Made by a program: the position numbers and the translations under genes. From contig JBBCIN010000002.1 in the NCBI GenBank assembly GCA_037200885.1, positions 124,001 to 188,000 on the forward strand: DNA of 64,000 bases. Reading direction: 5' to 3'. How positions within the stretch are numbered: the stretch's first letter is position 1; every line of letters starts with the position of its first letter. Of this stretch, positions 24,076 to 32,962 are shown one piece after another. The notes under the pieces are model-generated. The model had not been told where the DNA came from. It worked only from the letters and a program-made list of their open reading frames with translations, and ran no database searches. The DNA comes from PMG-095 sp037200885. Lineage in GTDB: Bacteria; Myxococcota_A; Polyangia; Polyangiales; Polyangiaceae.

Positions 24076-26322
24076 ATGAGCGAGAATGACGAACGTTTAC
24101 TCCAAGCCGTGAGGGCCGGCGGCATCGGCATTTTCGATCACGATCACGCGACCGACGTTATTTATTGGTCCGCGGAACTGCGTCAGTTTTACGGTTTCAC
24201 GGCCGACGAGGTCGTCACGCTGCGCAAGATTGTCGAACACGTCTTTCCCGATGACGCAGATCGCGTCCGGGAAACCGCGGTTCGGGCCCATAGCCCAGAC
24301 GGCGACGGGTCATTCGATATCGAACATCGGATCATCGATCGAGGCGGCAAGCTGCGCTGGTTGCTCACTCGATCGAAGACGCTGTTCGGCGCGGTCGGCG
24401 GCGAGCGGCGCCCCGTTCGCACGATTGGCGCCGTGCAAGACGTGACAGAACGGCACCAGGCCAGCGCGCAGCTGCAAGTCCTCGATGCGGTCATCCGGTC
24501 CAGCAGCAGAGCCGTCGCGATCGCCGATCCGAGCGGTCGCCTCACGTTTGCAAACGAGGCGTTCGTGCGCTTCTGGGGCCACGAGCGCGGCGAGGACGTG
24601 ATCGATCGCTCCCTGTTCGAGTTCTGGGAACCGATCGAAGGACCCGGGGAAGCCATCGCTGCGATTTTTCGTAAGGGGACCTGGCACACGGAAACGGTCG
24701 GGCTCCGCCACAACGGCGAAGCGTTCGACGTCGCGGTGATCGCCGAGGCCGTAAGTGATGCTCGTGGCCAGCTCGCCCAAGTCCTCGTCACTTGTACCGA
24801 CATCACCGCAAGCAAGCGCGCGCAGCAAGCGCTACGACTGAAAGATCAAGCCATCGCGACGTCGCTCATCGCCATTGCCATGAGCGACGCGAGCGGCCAA
24901 ATCGTGTACGTAAACCCCGCATTTCTCAGGTTATGGGGCTATTCCTCCGATGACGAAGTGCTGGGCCGCTCTGCGCTGGAGTTTGCGGACGACCAGCGCG
25001 CAACGAAAATTCTGCAAAGGGTCCGCGCGCATGGCTCGTGGCTCGGGGAATTGGTTGGCAGGCGCAAGGATGGCTCCGCGATGGAGCTCAAGCTCTCGAT
25101 TCAGTCCATCAGCGATCCAAGCGGGCAGCTCGTGAACATGGTCGCGTCCTTCGTCGACGTGACCGAGCAGAAGCGTCTCGAAGCGCAGCTCCTGCATGCA
25201 CAGAAAATGGAGTCCGTTGGGCGCCTAGCGGGCGGAGTGGCGCACGACTTCAACAACCTGCTGACCGTCATCCTAGGGGGGGTGGAGCTCACGAGGCTAG
25301 AGCTCGATGCCGCACATCCAGCGCAGGAATACCTGGCCGAGGCCGAGGACGCAGCCGATTCCGCAGGGACGCTCACGAAGCAGCTCCTCGCCTTTTCGCG
25401 GAAGCAGATGATTTCTCCCAAGGTGCTCAATCTAAACGAGGTCATCGCGCGCGTCGAACGCATGGCGCAGCGGTTACTGGGTGAAGACGTGCTGCTGCGG
25501 ACCGTCTGCGCGCCTGACCTAGGGTTCGTGCGCTTCGATCCGGGCCAGGTCGAGCAGATCATCGTCAACCTCGCCGTCAACGCGCGCGACGCGATGCCGG
25601 AAGGGGGTCGGTTGACCATCGAGACCAGCAACATTCGTCTGGACGAGCAACACGCGGACGCGCACCCTGGCGTCGAATTCGGCGACTATGTCCTGTTGGC
25701 GGTCTCCGACAGCGGTACCGGGATGAGCGAGGATGCTCGCGCGCACCTGTTCGAGCCCTTTTTCACGACCAAAGGGCCTGGCAAGGGAACCGGCCTCGGT
25801 CTGGCCATGGTCTACGGCGCGATCCAACAAAACGGGGGTCGCATCGAGGTCGACTCACAGCCCCAGCTCGGCACGAGCTTCAAGATCTACTTGCCCCGAG
25901 TCGCCGCGGCCGAACGCGAAGTTCGGGTGCCCGAGCGGCCGAGCCCTCGTAGCGGTGGAGAAGCCATCCTCTTGGTCGAGGACGACGATCGGGTTCGCTC
26001 ATTTGCCGCGTCGGTGCTCGAGCGGTTCGGATACCAAGTCCACGCCTTTCAGGCGCCAGCACGCGCACTCGCCGCCCTTCCCAAGCTGAATCCCCCGCCG
26101 GATTTGCTGGTCACCGATGTGGTCATGCCCGGCATGAACGGTCGAGCGCTCTCCGAGCAAGTCACCTCGCTGATTCCGACGATGAAAGTGCTGTTCGTTT
26201 CCGGGTATGCCGAGAACGTGATCGTGCATCACGGAGTGCTGAAGGAGGACATCGAGTTTCTGGCCAAGCCTTATTCCGTCGATCAGCTCGCGCGACGCGT
26301 GCGCGAAGTACTGGATGCTTGA
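24076..26322 (+). CDS. Soluble hybrid histidine kinase with three PAS domains and a C-terminal receiver
   Basis: A 748-residue cytoplasmic sensor: PAS1 (about 10-125), PAS2 (132-250), PAS3 (255-370), each closed by a D-V/I-T-E/A linker; HisKA with His390 in LAGGVAHDFNNLL; HATPase (about 485-610; N box VNARDAMPEGG, G2 GTGLGL); receiver with Asp681 (LLVTDVVMPG). There are no membrane helices. The HDFNN kinase type with a trailing receiver is shared by the proteins at 44363 and 55540. The signal is unknown; no haem or flavin Cys signature stands out. Confidence 0.94.
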   Translation: MSENDERLLQAVRAGGIGIFDHDHATDVIYWSAELRQFYGFTADEVVTLRKIVEHVFPDDADRVRETAVRAHSPDGDGSFDIEHRIIDRGGKLRWLLTRSKTLFGAVGGERRPVRTIGAVQDVTERHQASAQLQVLDAVIRSSSRAVAIADPSGRLTFANEAFVRFWGHERGEDVIDRSLFEFWEPIEGPGEAIAAIFRKGTWHTETVGLRHNGEAFDVAVIAEAVSDARGQLAQVLVTCTDITASKRAQQALRLKDQAIATSLIAIAMSDASGQIVYVNPAFLRLWGYSSDDEVLGRSALEFADDQRATKILQRVRAHGSWLGELVGRRKDGSAMELKLSIQSISDPSGQLVNMVASFVDVTEQKRLEAQLLHAQKMESVGRLAGGVAHDFNNLLTVILGGVELTRLELDAAHPAQEYLAEAEDAADSAGTLTKQLLAFSRKQMISPKVLNLNEVIARVERMAQRLLGEDVLLRTVCAPDLGFVRFDPGQVEQIIVNLAVNARDAMPEGGRLTIETSNIRLDEQHADAHPGVEFGDYVLLAVSDSGTGMSEDARAHLFEPFFTTKGPGKGTGLGLAMVYGAIQQNGGRIEVDSQPQLGTSFKIYLPRVAAAEREVRVPERPSPRSGGEAILLVEDDDRVRSFAASVLERFGYQVHAFQAPARALAALPKLNPPPDLLVTDVVMPGMNGRALSEQVTSLIPTMKVLFVSGYAENVIVHHGVLKEDIEFLAKPYSVDQLARRVREVLDA

Positions 26323-26371
26323 GACGCGCGGGGCTTGAACGACGCCGCTCGAAACTTTTGGCCCGCGCGTC
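26323..26371. terminator. Convergent-gene hairpin
   Basis: GACGCGCGGG (26323-26332) pairs perfectly with CCCGCGCGTC (26362-26371), ten base pairs with a 29-base loop. It starts right after the kinase stop and its 3' arm overlaps the stop of the converging gene. Confidence 0.6.
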
Positions 26372-27221
26372 ACTGCACCAAGGAGTGCACTACGACGCCC
26401 AAGCCCACGCGGTAGGTGGCTGCATCGACCACCGAGTTGCCGGCAGACGCGCTCGGCGCCAGGAAATGGTCCCACGAGAACAGGCCCGTGAAGTCCACGA
26501 CACGGTTACCGAACAGCTCGGTGTAACCCGCGAGCGCTCCGAGCGGCAGCGTGAGGTTGTGTGCGACGTCGAATCGAGGTTCGATAAAGCCGCTCTCCAG
26601 CCCGAAAAACAGATGCGGATTCACGTTCATGCTGGCCCGCACAGGCACGTTCAATCCGACCCACCAGTCGCGCGTCGCGAACGGAACCATCAACGCCGCG
26701 TCGAAGCGAAACGCACCGGCTCGATACAGAAACGGGATCGCCGGGTTGAACTGCCAGACGCGCTTACCGTCGGCGTTGGTATAGGGAGTCTGAAACAAAA
26801 GCCGAACACCCATGTCCCAATCTTCGAAGCGAAACCCGCGAGTGATGAAGACGGTGACGGACGAGAAGGTGAAGTCGGGCGCGAGGCGAAACGGCAGAAA
26901 CAGCGCGCCAGCCTCCCAATCTTTGGTCAGGCCGAATGCAACGCCGCCGCGCAGCCACCACTCGTTGCCCGGGGTCAGCGTGGCGAGCGGGCCCGTGTGC
27001 AGGTAAGCGCCGCCGCCGTCGACCATCTGCTCCCCAAAGCGCGCGCCGAACAGCATCGGCTGGCCCGGCCCCGCCAAGATGTGCAGGCTGTTCATCGGCG
27101 AAGTCAGGTGTCGCCGACTCCATTGGCCTTCGAGCCCGGGGCGGCGGTACTCCTCGGCGCGCGCGGTGCGGGCAAGCCCCAAAAGGAACAGCGCCGCGAT
27201 CACGCAAGGGCGCGTGCGCAT
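26370..27221 (-). CDS. Exported outer-membrane beta-barrel-like protein
   Basis: A 283-residue protein with signal peptide MRTRPCVIAALFLLGLARTARAEE. The mature part alternates aromatic/hydrophobic and polar residues with many Gly-Trp/Phe turns (NEWWLRGGVAFGLTKDWEAG, RDWWVGLNVPVRASM, VNPHLFFGLESGF), as in outer-membrane barrels; about 10-12 strands are plausible. Family not recognised. ATG overlaps the preceding stop by one base (TGATG), making it the last gene of a three-gene operon (28040 to 26370). Confidence 0.75.
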   Translation of the reverse strand: MRTRPCVIAALFLLGLARTARAEEYRRPGLEGQWSRRHLTSPMNSLHILAGPGQPMLFGARFGEQMVDGGGAYLHTGPLATLTPGNEWWLRGGVAFGLTKDWEAGALFLPFRLAPDFTFSSVTVFITRGFRFEDWDMGVRLLFQTPYTNADGKRVWQFNPAIPFLYRAGAFRFDAALMVPFATRDWWVGLNVPVRASMNVNPHLFFGLESGFIEPRFDVAHNLTLPLGALAGYTELFGNRVVDFTGLFSWDHFLAPSASAGNSVVDAATYRVGLGVVVHSLVQ

Positions 27222-27610
27222 CACTGCTCGGCGTCGTGCCGAATGGCAGCGAGCTCGGCTGGAGTCAGCGCACGACGAAAATCGCCGCTGAGTGTGATCA
27301 GCTGTTCGGCGGCCGCGTCCCACGCGGGCGCCACATCGCTGAGACAGCGCTGGTAGTCTGCGGCCGACGCGGCGTACTTGCGATCGGCCTGCTCGATGCA
27401 TTCGCTGATCTTGTTAGTGCGCTTTCGGTGTTGGGCAAACGCCTTGGACGTGCGCTCCAGCGTCTCGAGCGCCTGACGCTGGCGGACCGGATCGTGAACG
27501 TGTTCGCTGACCGAGTCGCGCGCGCGCGCGAGGAACGCGCGGATGACGAACGTGTCGTCCCCCTCGCCGGTGAGACTCATGATGAACGCGGACAGTGCGA
27601 TCCAAAACAT
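27221..27610 (-). CDS. Small helical protein of unknown function
   Basis: A 129-residue protein: an N-terminal hydrophobic segment (MFWIALSAFIMSL) that could be a signal or anchor, then charged helices with two Cys (CIEQADRKYAASAADYQRC). ATG 27610 lies four bases after the upstream lipoprotein stop, and its own stop overlaps the next ATG, so it is translated with both neighbours. No family recognised. Confidence 0.65.
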   Translation of the reverse strand: MFWIALSAFIMSLTGEGDDTFVIRAFLARARDSVSEHVHDPVRQRQALETLERTSKAFAQHRKRTNKISECIEQADRKYAASAADYQRCLSDVAPAWDAAAEQLITLSGDFRRALTPAELAAIRHDAEQ

Positions 27611-27614
27611 GGGG

Positions 27615-28040
27615 CTACCGAATGGCGTCCAGCCGCGCGAATTCGTCCGCCGTGGTGAAGCGGCGAAGCTCCAGTTGAAGCCCGACGTAACGCTCGAGAG
27701 CGCTCGACTCGGCCTCACGCACCGCGATGCAACGTGCGCGCGTTTCCTCGTCCGTGCTCGGGCGCTCCGCGCCGAGTTGCGCGAGCTGCCGCGCCTGAGC
27801 GCGCTTCGCGTCGAGCAGCAGCGAGTCCATCGCAATATAGAGTGAGCGGACTTTGGCCGCGCGCTCAGGGTCGGAGATCACCAGATTGACGAGCTCGACG
27901 CGCGTCGCAGCGCGGTCGCGCGCAGCCGTGCTGGGCAGCTGCGGAGGCGCCTTTTCACCGCCGCACGCGGGCAAGGCAAAGGCGAGCAAAGCAACGAATT
28001 CGAGCGTCAGTGCAATGCGCGAGTTTCGATGCTCTCTCAC
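27615..28040 (-). CDS. Small lipoprotein, first gene of a three-gene operon
   Basis: A 141-residue lipoprotein starting at GTG 28040 behind a GAGGG site: signal REHRNSRIALTLEFVALLAF followed by ALPACGG (lipobox Cys27). The mature part is a charged, Arg/Glu/Ala-rich helical region with one Cys. Unknown family. Helical lipoprotein, small anchored protein and barrel protein in one operon suggest a single envelope complex; that is inference. Confidence 0.65.
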   Translation of the reverse strand: MREHRNSRIALTLEFVALLAFALPACGGEKAPPQLPSTAARDRAATRVELVNLVISDPERAAKVRSLYIAMDSLLLDAKRAQARQLAQLGAERPSTDEETRARCIAVREAESSALERYVGLQLELRRFTTADEFARLDAIR

Positions 28041-28158
28041 GGCGCCCTCATCGACTCGGTTAGCCGCGCGCCTCCAAGCCGTCAAGCGCTTCGGGCGATC
28101 GCGATCCCGCCACGCATCTCGCAGCCCGCTCGATTCATCCGCAGCGCGGAGCCAAGGA

Positions 28159-29175
28159 CTAATCGTCGAGGCTCGCAAAGCCGCCGAAGCGGTAGCAGAT
28201 CCCCATGATCAGCTGCGTTCGACCGAGAAAGCCGAACTCCATGCGCATTTGAACGCGCTTGTGCAGATCGATCTCGGACCCAATCAAGAAGTTCCAGGGG
28301 TCGGTCAGCGCCTTGTCGAGCTTGTAGTGGATGACCGGGTCTTTCTCGGCGCCTGGGCCCGCCAAGCCGTTCACCAGACCGCTTACCCCGCCCTGTTGAC
28401 CGGGCGGGAGATGATTGTACCAACTCGCGACTTTGGCTTGAAAGCTGCCAGCGGGAGCACCGATGGCATCCTTGAGCGAAATGGACCCTTCGGTATCCGC
28501 CTGAATCGTTTGCCGCATGGCGCCCACCCAACTGGCCAGCGATACAGATCGACTGATCTGAAAGCGCTTGCCGACCCGCGGAGTGAGCAGAAAAGTCCGC
28601 ACGGGAGCGCCCAGCTTTTCCATCTTGGTCCAGGCCACATTCGCATCGACCACACCAAAAAATCCCCAAAAGCCGAACGCACCGGTGGCTCCAAAGCCGC
28701 CGCCGTAGCCCGATTGGGAGGCGCCCGCGCGCAGCGGAAATGGCTCCGAGAGCAGCACGTCGGTGTCGCTGTCGATCACGTAGGTTCCGAGCCCGTAAAC
28801 GTTCAAGAACGGGAGCACCCAGAGATCGAGCCGGCCATTGATGACCTTCACTGTCGACGTCACATGATCGAATTTGACGATCTTGCTGAGGTCGGTGTAC
28901 TTGCTGTCGTTGACCGCGACGTTCACGCCGGTGATGTCGACACCCTGGTTGACGTACGCGTAGTTGATGCCAACGCCGAACGGCAGCGGGAACGTGAGGC
29001 CCCGCGCCGCGAGCTTTTTGCCCCAGAACGGAAACAGGCGATCGTACTTGTAGGGCGGGTTACCGACGTCTGGCGCCGACTGCGCCGATGCCGCTCGCGG
29101 CAGCCCGAGCAACAAGGACCCGAAGACGGCGGCCGCACTCAACACCCTCGCGTATGATCGGCCGTTCGCACCCAT
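28159..29175 (-). CDS. Outer-membrane beta-barrel-like exported protein
   Basis: A 338-residue protein with signal peptide (cleavage near AASAQS) and beta-barrel-type composition: FPLPFGVGINYAYVNQGVDI, LDLWVLPFLNVYGLGTYV, GYGGGFGATGAFGFWGFFGV and a C-terminal MRMEFGFLGRTQLIMGICYR-FGGF strand pattern. Similar proteins are often annotated as transporters or outer-membrane proteins of unknown function. Separated from the upstream glycosidase by a hairpin, so probably its own transcription unit. Confidence 0.78.
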   Translation of the reverse strand: MGANGRSYARVLSAAAVFGSLLLGLPRAASAQSAPDVGNPPYKYDRLFPFWGKKLAARGLTFPLPFGVGINYAYVNQGVDITGVNVAVNDSKYTDLSKIVKFDHVTSTVKVINGRLDLWVLPFLNVYGLGTYVIDSDTDVLLSEPFPLRAGASQSGYGGGFGATGAFGFWGFFGVVDANVAWTKMEKLGAPVRTFLLTPRVGKRFQISRSVSLASWVGAMRQTIQADTEGSISLKDAIGAPAGSFQAKVASWYNHLPPGQQGGVSGLVNGLAGPGAEKDPVIHYKLDKALTDPWNFLIGSEIDLHKRVQMRMEFGFLGRTQLIMGICYRFGGFASLDD

Positions 29176-29231
29176 ACGCCGGACGACTAACGCGGTGCAG
29201 CGTCAAAGTCAACGCGAGCACGATGCGGTCC

Positions 29232-29260
29232 GCGCAGGCTCACTCGAAGTGAACCTGCGC
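29232..29260 (-). terminator. Terminator hairpin after the GH30 pair
   Basis: GCGCAGGCTCACT (29232-29244) pairs with AGTGAACCTGCGC (29248-29260): 13 positions with one mismatch or wobble, loop CGA. It begins 14 bases after the glycosidase stop on the minus strand. No T-run. Confidence 0.65.
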
Positions 29261-29273
29261 GCCGATCCGCTGA

Positions 29274-31061
29274 TTACGGCTTGACCTTCACGGTCGCCCA
29301 ACCGGCCGCTGGCATGGCGAATTGCACCTTCTTGCCGCCGACGGCAACCACGTAGTTCGGGTTGGCTGCGCCGCTGTTGTACATGACGACCACGTAGCTG
29401 CCGTCCGGGTTCTTGAACGCGACCGCATCGCCACCAGTAGCGGTAAGCACGGCAGCGTTCGGAGCCACGTACTGCGAGAAGTGACGGAACACGTAGTAGG
29501 CTGCGGTCGGGGTGACCTTGCCGCCGTCCGCGACCAACAGGGCATCCTGCTTCCAGTCGCGGGTCGTGTCATTGCCCAAGCCGGACTTGTCGAGCACCAT
29601 GTTCCAGGCGCTGTACGACGTGACCTTGCCCTTGGTGATCGCGTCGCGGATGTAACCCCAGCTCTCCACTCCGTAGGCCAGATCGTTCGGAGCTTGCGTC
29701 TTGTTGTAGCTGTCGGTCATCCACGGGTAGTTGCCGCAGCGGTGCTCAGTGGCCCAGATCGGAAGACCACTGAACGTGGTGCCGCCGACCACCGCGTCGA
29801 GCACGCCCCACTGCACGCCGACGACCGAGACCATGCCCTTCGCCGTGGCATCGGCGAGCACTGCACTCGAGATGTCCGTGTCCTTCCGGCCACCGTCGCC
29901 GTTGTTCGACAGCGTGCCCAGCATCACTCGGACGCCGAGTGTCTTCATCGCCGGGCCGAGGTACGTGCCGACCCAGCTCGTGTACGTGGCCTTGTCCCAT
30001 AGGCATGACGGGTAGTTCTGTTCGTAGCCCGGCTCATTCTGGGGCGAGACGAGCTCGATATTGATGCCCTGGTCTTTGTAGCCAGTCACGAATTTCGAGT
30101 AGTACTGGGCATACGCGGTCAGGATGGCAGCATCGCTGCTCATGCTGCCGCCATCGTAGTACGAGGGCTTCGTGGCGGCCGTGCCAGTCTTGCCGGCGTA
30201 TCCGGTCTTCATCCAGATTGGGGGCGTCCAGGGACTGGCCCAAAAGTGAATGTCGGATTTCACGGCCTGCGCCGCCTTGATGAACGGGATCAGTTTCGTC
30301 ATGTCCCGGCTGAGCGAGAAGTTGGCGAGCCCCGTGTCTTTTGCGGGACGAGTGGACTCACTGCTGTTCGGAGCTGGGTCGGCGCCGGCGTTGTCCTCGG
30401 GCGTGTAGCGGCTCGTGGCGTAGTCGCTCGCGCCCATCGGGATGCGGCCCCACGCAAAGTTGGCGCCATCAGTGGCGCTGAAGAGCAACTTGATCGCCGC
30501 GTTCTGCATGTCAGGCGTCGTGAGGACGTTCCAGCCAATCTCATTGAACGCGGCCCCGAAGCCATCCCACTTCGGCACGATCACGGTATCGGCAACGGTC
30601 ACAATCGCGGCGGCCGTCGAATCCGTGACCGTACCGTCCGTCGTGAAGGTCATCCCCGCGCCACCGCTACAGGTGCCCGACGAGCAGCTCGAGGTGATGA
30701 CCGGCGGGAGATTCACCGTGATCGGAGCTCCGCCAGCGCCAGCTGCTGGCGAGTTGCCGGCGGCGCCAGCGCCTCCCGGATTCGCCCCGCCCACGCCGGC
30801 GCCCGCAGTTCCGTCCGGCGCGCCACCGCTACCAGTGCCCGCAGTCGGGACGGGGCCGCCGCCCGCGCTCGGGCCCGGCGCGCCCGCGCCAGGATTGCCG
30901 GGATTGCCACCACTTGCGCCACCCGCGCCCGGACTCGCTCCAGCCGTGCCTCCGGGCGGCGGAGTCGGTGTGCTCGAGCCGCATGCTCCAAGAGCAAGCA
31001 CGAGTCCCAAGCTGGAGATCGAAAGGAGTCCGAAATTCGAGATCGAAGAGAGTCTAATCAT
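29274..31061 (-). CDS. Secreted GH30-family glycoside hydrolase lipoprotein
   Basis: A 595-residue enzyme. Lipoprotein signal with LGAC (Cys27), a Gly/Ala/Pro linker to about residue 115, then a (beta/alpha)8 GH30 domain: WDGFGAAFNEIGWNVL near the start, SPWTPPIWMK, acid/base Glu343 in SPQNEPGY, nucleophile Glu439 in WATEHRCG, followed by the side beta-sandwich (PTAAYYVFRHFSQYVAPNA). It should hydrolyse a beta-linked polysaccharide (beta-1,6-glucan- or glucosylceramide-type members are closest in style); substrate not predictable. Second of a GH30 pair, 38 bases after the other. Confidence 0.9.
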   Translation of the reverse strand: MIRLSSISNFGLLSISSLGLVLALGACGSSTPTPPPGGTAGASPGAGGASGGNPGNPGAGAPGPSAGGGPVPTAGTGSGGAPDGTAGAGVGGANPGGAGAAGNSPAAGAGGAPITVNLPPVITSSCSSGTCSGGAGMTFTTDGTVTDSTAAAIVTVADTVIVPKWDGFGAAFNEIGWNVLTTPDMQNAAIKLLFSATDGANFAWGRIPMGASDYATSRYTPEDNAGADPAPNSSESTRPAKDTGLANFSLSRDMTKLIPFIKAAQAVKSDIHFWASPWTPPIWMKTGYAGKTGTAATKPSYYDGGSMSSDAAILTAYAQYYSKFVTGYKDQGINIELVSPQNEPGYEQNYPSCLWDKATYTSWVGTYLGPAMKTLGVRVMLGTLSNNGDGGRKDTDISSAVLADATAKGMVSVVGVQWGVLDAVVGGTTFSGLPIWATEHRCGNYPWMTDSYNKTQAPNDLAYGVESWGYIRDAITKGKVTSYSAWNMVLDKSGLGNDTTRDWKQDALLVADGGKVTPTAAYYVFRHFSQYVAPNAAVLTATGGDAVAFKNPDGSYVVVMYNSGAANPNYVVAVGGKKVQFAMPAAGWATVKVKP

Positions 31062-31099
31062 TGCTGAAACCTTAGTGGCGCTGCGCGGAATATCCAGGC

Positions 31100-32755
31100 T
31101 TACTTGCCGACGAATGTCGTGACGGTTTGGCTAGGAAGCGCAGCCATCAAGACACCACCGGTTACGGCGACCGCGGTGCCGGCCTTGAGATTGTCCGTCG
31201 CCGAGGTCACGTTCGGGGTCATCATGGTGGGCGCCGTTCCGCCGGATATCGTGATCGGAATGGTTGCTGCGGCGGCGCCCTTATTGATGGCGACGACGAC
31301 GACGGTGCCGTCCGTGCCTTTGAAGGCCGAGAGCAGGACATCGGTGTTGGTGTTGCCCGTCACGTCGACCATGACGTAACCGGGGCGCACGAATTTGCTG
31401 TAATTGCCGAGCGTGTAGTAGCGCTTGGTGTAAGCGGTCGTGCCCTTGAGCAGTAAGCCCTCGTTGTCGTCGGTGTTGTAGGCGCTGTACCACCACCAGA
31501 GCCAGGCCGACGCCTCACCCACGACGAGCGCGGAGTGAATCCAGCCTGCGACAGCCACGCCGTTCTGGATGGTGGCGCTCGGTCCTTGTTCTTTCCACCA
31601 CTTCACGCCAGACATCTCGGTCTGCCAGACTTCTTTCCTGGCGACGGTGACGTCACTCGGCCACGGTTCCGCGTGCTGCGTGTCGTACTCGTGCACGCCG
31701 ATGATATCGAGGGCCTTCCAGGCATCCGCGTCTTTGGCCAGCCAGTGTCCGTAGTCGTAGCCGTCCCCCGTGGTGCAGGCAGCATTGCTCGCCGGGAAGC
31801 CGCATTTCAGCGGGTCTGAGCTGTTCTTGTTTCCCGGGTCTGAGCCCGTGCCGGACTCGTTGGACCATTGGTGGATCCATTCGGATGCTTCAGGCGCGAT
31901 GACCTTGACGTTATTGGCTTGCAGCTTCGGTCCGGCCACTTTGATGAAAGCGACCATCTCCTTGGCCGTGTAAAGGGTCGTGTCGTAATTGCCGTTGCAG
32001 GGTTCGCTGTTGCCACAAGACGCAAAATCCGGCTCGTTGCCAATGGACATTGCATAGAGGCCATTGGTCTTGGCAAAGCTGGCGATCGTGGTCGACCAGG
32101 AGTCGTAGCAGCTCGCCAACGTGTGTCCGCCATCTTGCGTGCTGTTGTTGCTCTTGCAATTGGCGGGCGGGCTCCAGCACGAGCCAATGATCTTGGCACC
32201 TCGACTCTTGGCCCCGGCGAGATTGCTCTGGGTCGTCCCATTCAGGCCGCCCGTCGTGTTCATTCCGATGCGCAGGACTTGCAGCCCAATCCCGTCGGCG
32301 CCAGTCGTGGTGAAGAGATTGTCCAACACCTGAGTCGACCACGTCGAACTCAGCAGAGCATCGTTGAGACCAAACCCCTGGATGGTTTGGTGGACACCAT
32401 CGAGCTTCACCGTCACGCCGGTCGAGGGCGGCGCGCCGCCCGCGCCCGCGTTGCCCGTCGTACCGCCCCCGGGGTTGCTGCCACCGGTCGATGGGGCACC
32501 GCCGGCCGACGGGCTTCCGCCGGCCCCCGCGGTCGGCGAGACGAGCCCCGCGCTGCCGGCGCTGCCCACGTTGCCAGCGGCACCGGGAGCGCCGCCGCCC
32601 GCAGGATTGCCGGCGGATCCAGCAGCTCCGACAGAACCCGCACCAGATGGGGTGCTGCCGGCGGCTCCGCCAGGTGCGGGCGTGTCGCTCGAACAGCTTG
32701 CCAGCGCCGACGCGAGGACCACGGGCCCAATCGCCATTTGGCACACACGACCCAT
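31100..32755 (-). CDS. Secreted GH30-like glycoside hydrolase lipoprotein (xylanase-type branch)
   Basis: A 551-residue lipoprotein: LASC lipobox (Cys21), Gly/Ala/Ser/Pro linker to about 112, then a GH30-type barrel: HQTIQGFGLNDAL, IGSCWSPPANCK, acid/base Glu241 in SIGNEPDF, DIIGVHEYDT, nucleophile Glu380 in VWQTEMSG, and a C-terminal beta domain. The IGNEPD and WQTE forms are those of xylan-active GH30 enzymes. ATG 32755 was chosen because GGGAG precedes it by five bases and it gives a normal lipoprotein signal. It is only distantly similar to its downstream GH30 neighbour, so the pair is not a recent duplication. Confidence 0.88.
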   Translation of the reverse strand: MGRVCQMAIGPVVLASALASCSSDTPAPGGAAGSTPSGAGSVGAAGSAGNPAGGGAPGAAGNVGSAGSAGLVSPTAGAGGSPSAGGAPSTGGSNPGGGTTGNAGAGGAPPSTGVTVKLDGVHQTIQGFGLNDALLSSTWSTQVLDNLFTTTGADGIGLQVLRIGMNTTGGLNGTTQSNLAGAKSRGAKIIGSCWSPPANCKSNNSTQDGGHTLASCYDSWSTTIASFAKTNGLYAMSIGNEPDFASCGNSEPCNGNYDTTLYTAKEMVAFIKVAGPKLQANNVKVIAPEASEWIHQWSNESGTGSDPGNKNSSDPLKCGFPASNAACTTGDGYDYGHWLAKDADAWKALDIIGVHEYDTQHAEPWPSDVTVARKEVWQTEMSGVKWWKEQGPSATIQNGVAVAGWIHSALVVGEASAWLWWWYSAYNTDDNEGLLLKGTTAYTKRYYTLGNYSKFVRPGYVMVDVTGNTNTDVLLSAFKGTDGTVVVVAINKGAAAATIPITISGGTAPTMMTPNVTSATDNLKAGTAVAVTGGVLMAALPSQTVTTFVGK

Positions 32756-32962
32756 AGACTCCCGCACTAAGCTAGCTGTTCGCATTGCAGGACGGTGTGC
32801 CAGAAGATGCCGGAGAGTCAAGAGGCAAAACAAAGCTGAAAATATGCCGCGCGCGGCAATTTCGAGCCCTAGCCAAGCATTCGATGAGCTCTCGTATTGG
32901 CGGACATTTGCACTCGAGCTCTAAGTCGTCGTCATCGAACCGACTTGCCGAGGAAAGTCCTG

